Positions 14,601 through 15,575 of a DNA stretch of 15,575 nt are shown here, piece by piece; within the stretch, counting starts at the first letter, position 1; every line of letters starts with the position of its first letter. The notes below the pieces were generated by a model, which was not told the origin of the DNA, did not search any database, and worked only from the letters and a program-made list of their open reading frames with translations. The translations under genes were made by a program, and so were the position numbers. The DNA is from Clostridiaceae bacterium (lineage in GTDB: Bacteria; Bacillota; Clostridia; Oscillospirales; Acutalibacteraceae), in assembly GCA_904501685.1 (NCBI GenBank), contig CAJGBX010000023.1, positions 1-15,575 on the forward strand, written 5' to 3'.

Positions 14601-15213
14601 TGTTTCGGCTATTGAAGAATATAAGGAGGTCTATGAGCGTTTTGTCTTTATGAAAGCGCAAATGGACGACCTTGAAAATTCACGTCAGGAATTAAATAAG
14701 CTAATCGGTGATCTGACCTCACAGATGAAGGAAAAATTTGCCGAAGGCTTTGAGAAAATTGGTAAAAACTTCACAAAGGTGTTTACCGAGCTTTTCGGCG
14801 GCGGTCATGCAGAGCTTGTTTTGACCGATCCTGAAAATGTACTCGAAAGTGGTATTGATATTGTAGCAAAGCTGCCGGGTAAAAATGTACCCAGTCTTGA
14901 AGGACTTTCGGGAGGTGAAAAGGCACTTATTGCAATTTCAATTTACTTCTCGATTATGATGGTAAATGCGCCGCCGTTCTGTTTCTTGGATGAGGTTGAT
15001 ACCGCACTTGACGATATTAACGTTGAACGCTTTGCAAATTATATGACCAAGCAAAATTTCGGTACTCAGTTCATCTGCGTAACCCACCGTCGTGGCACAA
15101 TGGATTCTGCTGATATGCTTTACGGTGTTACAATGCAGGAAAAGGGTGTTACTAAACTTTTGCAGCTTGATGTTGATCAGTTGATTAAAACTTTAAACAT
15201 TGAAAACAAATAA
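11638..15213 (+). CDS. smc: Chromosome segregation protein SMC
   Basis: The product is 1191 residues, matching bacterial SMC (about 1180). The N-terminal head carries Walker A GPNGSGKS (31-38). A first coiled coil of about 170-500 leads to the hinge (about 518-668, VLRGIHGPISKLIEV to the GGSLTGGSLT segment). A second coiled coil runs back to about 1020. The C-terminal head has the ABC signature LSGGEK (1090-1095) and Walker B with Asp1118 and Glu1119 (FCFLDEVDTALDD). SMC forms a dimer with ScpA and ScpB that holds and extrudes DNA loops to organise and separate chromosomes. The start is the TTG at 11638, preceded by AAAGGA (11622-11627); it gives the standard N-terminus M-F-L-K-S-I-E-I-Q-G-F-K-S-F. 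The gene overlaps the radical SAM gene by ten bases and lies 18 bases before ftsY. The DEVDTALDD form differs from the common DEVEAALDE but keeps the catalytic Glu. Confidence 0.97.
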   Translation: MFLKSIEIQGFKSFADKTVLKFGKGVTAVVGPNGSGKSNISDAVRWVLGEQSTKNLRGQSMEDVIFSGTADRRPHGFAEVTLVMDNKDRSLNFDNDEVAVTRRYYRSHESEYLINKAVVRLKDVHELFMDTGLGRDGYSMIGQGKIDTIVRSKSDERRDIFEEASGISRYRYRKIEAERKLASADDNMLRLKDIFAELEGRVGPLEEQSKKAERFIELAAVRKKLEIGLWLHSLNQSNELLKSQDEKIMVARAQYNDVEGKLQDMAAEIESGSERYSSLNVQIDEMRRFVAEKEEEITRITGEINLHNAEISHNNETVERLKNDISELENSDTKSLSEIEERKADIEVKRTEIVKLNEQVSTLETELNGLISNSEVISRNIEDLTLKLNTYSTQISDHRVKMVTAQSSITEIETRNAAIDESLKARLPEKDRLETELRELEEMLKSAETTADEAANALKGRELIFDSQKQKLEEYKKALDDSHLDIEDKKRRVAILEELERNMEGLGLPVKSVMREAEHGVLRGIHGPISKLIEVKKEYAIAIETALGASLQHIVVDSENDAKRAIEFLKSQNKGRATFLPISTIKARSLDESGLDNLFGYVGIASELLDIDKKYKGIIDNILGKTVVADDIDSAVTIAKKHGYRFKVVTLDGQVVNAGGSLTGGSLTKNSGILSRGGEIKELNNKIVKLLEKQGFLTDNYNSAAAEVSSLEAEIVNARAELTTATEDKIRVSGEIKRVSDLLTEHLKSVEAMNGEKFLLENRAKELSAIVISATGDIAEIEKLKADAQAEIDGLSGGRDTVTDRREQLSASITDLKITVMQTEKDIEAVEGSIKLLEEAMNSSGSRGELLLKEITEIMAKSETELTVINDLNEQINVHKAQIFDGNAKVNELVTARDNYDRESSAMRQRERDMTSERERLSGEVARLEERRENMLKEYDDIIKRLFDEYELTRTEAEQVAEPVENVGEAKRELQDVKGKIKSLGNVNVSAIEEYKEVYERFVFMKAQMDDLENSRQELNKLIGDLTSQMKEKFAEGFEKIGKNFTKVFTELFGGGHAELVLTDPENVLESGIDIVAKLPGKNVPSLEGLSGGEKALIAISIYFSIMMVNAPPFCFLDEVDTALDDINVERFANYMTKQNFGTQFICVTHRRGTMDSADMLYGVTMQEKGVTKLLQLDVDQLIKTLNIENK
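13611..13640 (+). repeat. Perfect 15-bp tandem repeat inside smc hinge region
   Basis: CGGCGGCTCGTTGAC occurs twice back to back (13611-13625 and 13626-13640) and encodes GGSLTGGSLT. The repeat is in frame. SMC proteins normally carry a related GGSxTGG motif at this point, so the protein sequence is expected; the perfect identity of the DNA copies is the unusual part. Confidence 0.9.
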
Positions 15214-15231
15214 TCTTTCGGAGAAAATTAT

Positions 15232-15575
15232 ATGGGATTTTTCAGCAAATTAAGTCAAGGCTTAAAAAAGACAAGGGACTCGATTTCGGGTGCCGTTGGC
15301 TCAATGCTTTCGGCTCTAACGAGAATTGATGAGGAGCTTTTTGAGGAGCTTGAGGAGATACTCATAATGAGTGATATCGGAATAGCCACCTCAACAAAAA
15401 TCTGTGATATTTTGCGTCAAAGGGTTAAGGATGAAAAGGTTAAGGACCCTCAGCTTATAAAGCAAATGCTGGCTGAAACCGTTGCCGAAATGATTGATGG
15501 TGATAAAGAATTACACATTTCAACCAAGCCGTCGGTCATATTTGTTATCGGTGTTAACGGTGTCGGTAAAACAAC
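15232..15575 (+). CDS. ftsY: Signal recognition particle receptor FtsY, N-terminal part
   Basis: The gene runs off the window end; 114 complete codons are visible. The protein starts MGFFSKLSQGLKKTRDSI, the short amphipathic Gram-positive FtsY start without the long acidic domain of E. coli FtsY. The helical N domain follows (about 20-95, including RIDEELFEELEEILIMSDIG). The first GTPase motif of the G domain, GVNGVGKTT, is reached at the very edge. FtsY docks the signal recognition particle and its nascent chain at the membrane, where both GTPases activate each other before handover to the Sec translocon. GGAGA (15220-15224) lies 7 bases before the ATG. Only 18 bases separate it from smc, matching the conserved smc-ftsY pair. 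The alternative family member Ffh is excluded by this N-terminus and the context. Confidence 0.95.
   Translation, partial: MGFFSKLSQGLKKTRDSISGAVGSMLSALTRIDEELFEELEEILIMSDIGIATSTKICDILRQRVKDEKVKDPQLIKQMLAETVAEMIDGDKELHISTKPSVIFVIGVNGVGKT

Noticed and set aside
1..15575. CRISPR array, tRNA or rRNA genes, insertion sequences, phage genes, attachment sites, toxin-antitoxin or defence genes.
   Set aside because: No spaced repeats, tRNA-like cloverleaf, transposase or integrase motifs were found; coding density is high and nearly all genes are recognisable housekeeping families.

Overview
The window reads as an ordinary chromosomal segment of a low-GC Gram-positive bacterium. It is most likely a Clostridia member of the Ruminococcaceae/Oscillospiraceae type. 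The reasons are AT-rich intergenic DNA, strong AGGAG-like ribosome binding sites, TTG and GTG starts, a dprA-topA-trmFO block, a plsX-rnc-(radical SAM)-smc-ftsY block, and an EF-G2-like factor. Family and genus placement is inference. Every gene lies on the + strand, and packing is very tight apart from two gaps of about 230-250 bp.

Layout. Positions 1-927 hold the 3' end of a PAP2-type membrane phosphatase gene, overlapped by a radC-family gene that ends at an intrinsic terminator (948-976). Positions 977-1176 are an AT-rich regulatory gap with a good extended -10 promoter (1026-1054) and a perfect 11-bp tandem repeat. Positions 1177-3231 encode an EF-G-like translational GTPase whose G-domain motifs are altered. 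Its stop codon sits in the loop of an 11-bp perfect hairpin, and an intrinsic terminator follows (3302-3336). A second extended -10 promoter (3360-3388) then begins a run of nine co-directional genes that continues past the window end with no recognisable terminator: a SpoU-type rRNA methyltransferase, dprA, topA, trmFO, plsX, rnc, an Elp3-like radical SAM gene, smc and ftsY (cut by the window end).

How the genes work together. The long run joins RNA processing and modification (rRNA 2'-O-methylation, tRNA m5U54 formation by TrmFO, RNase III), DNA uptake and topology (DprA, topoisomerase I, SMC), phospholipid synthesis (PlsX) and membrane protein targeting (FtsY). It looks like a fusion of two clusters that are separate in Bacillus subtilis (dprA-topA-trmFO and plsX-...-rnc-smc-ftsY). 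The fabD, fabG and acpP genes that often lie between plsX and rnc are missing.

I found no mobile element, CRISPR array, tRNA, rRNA or defence system, and no convincing new multi-gene system. The points most worth a second look are the EF-G-like protein with the substituted histidine and NKxD motif, the hairpin over its stop codon, the HAT-less Elp3-like radical SAM gene between rnc and smc, and the fused operon order.
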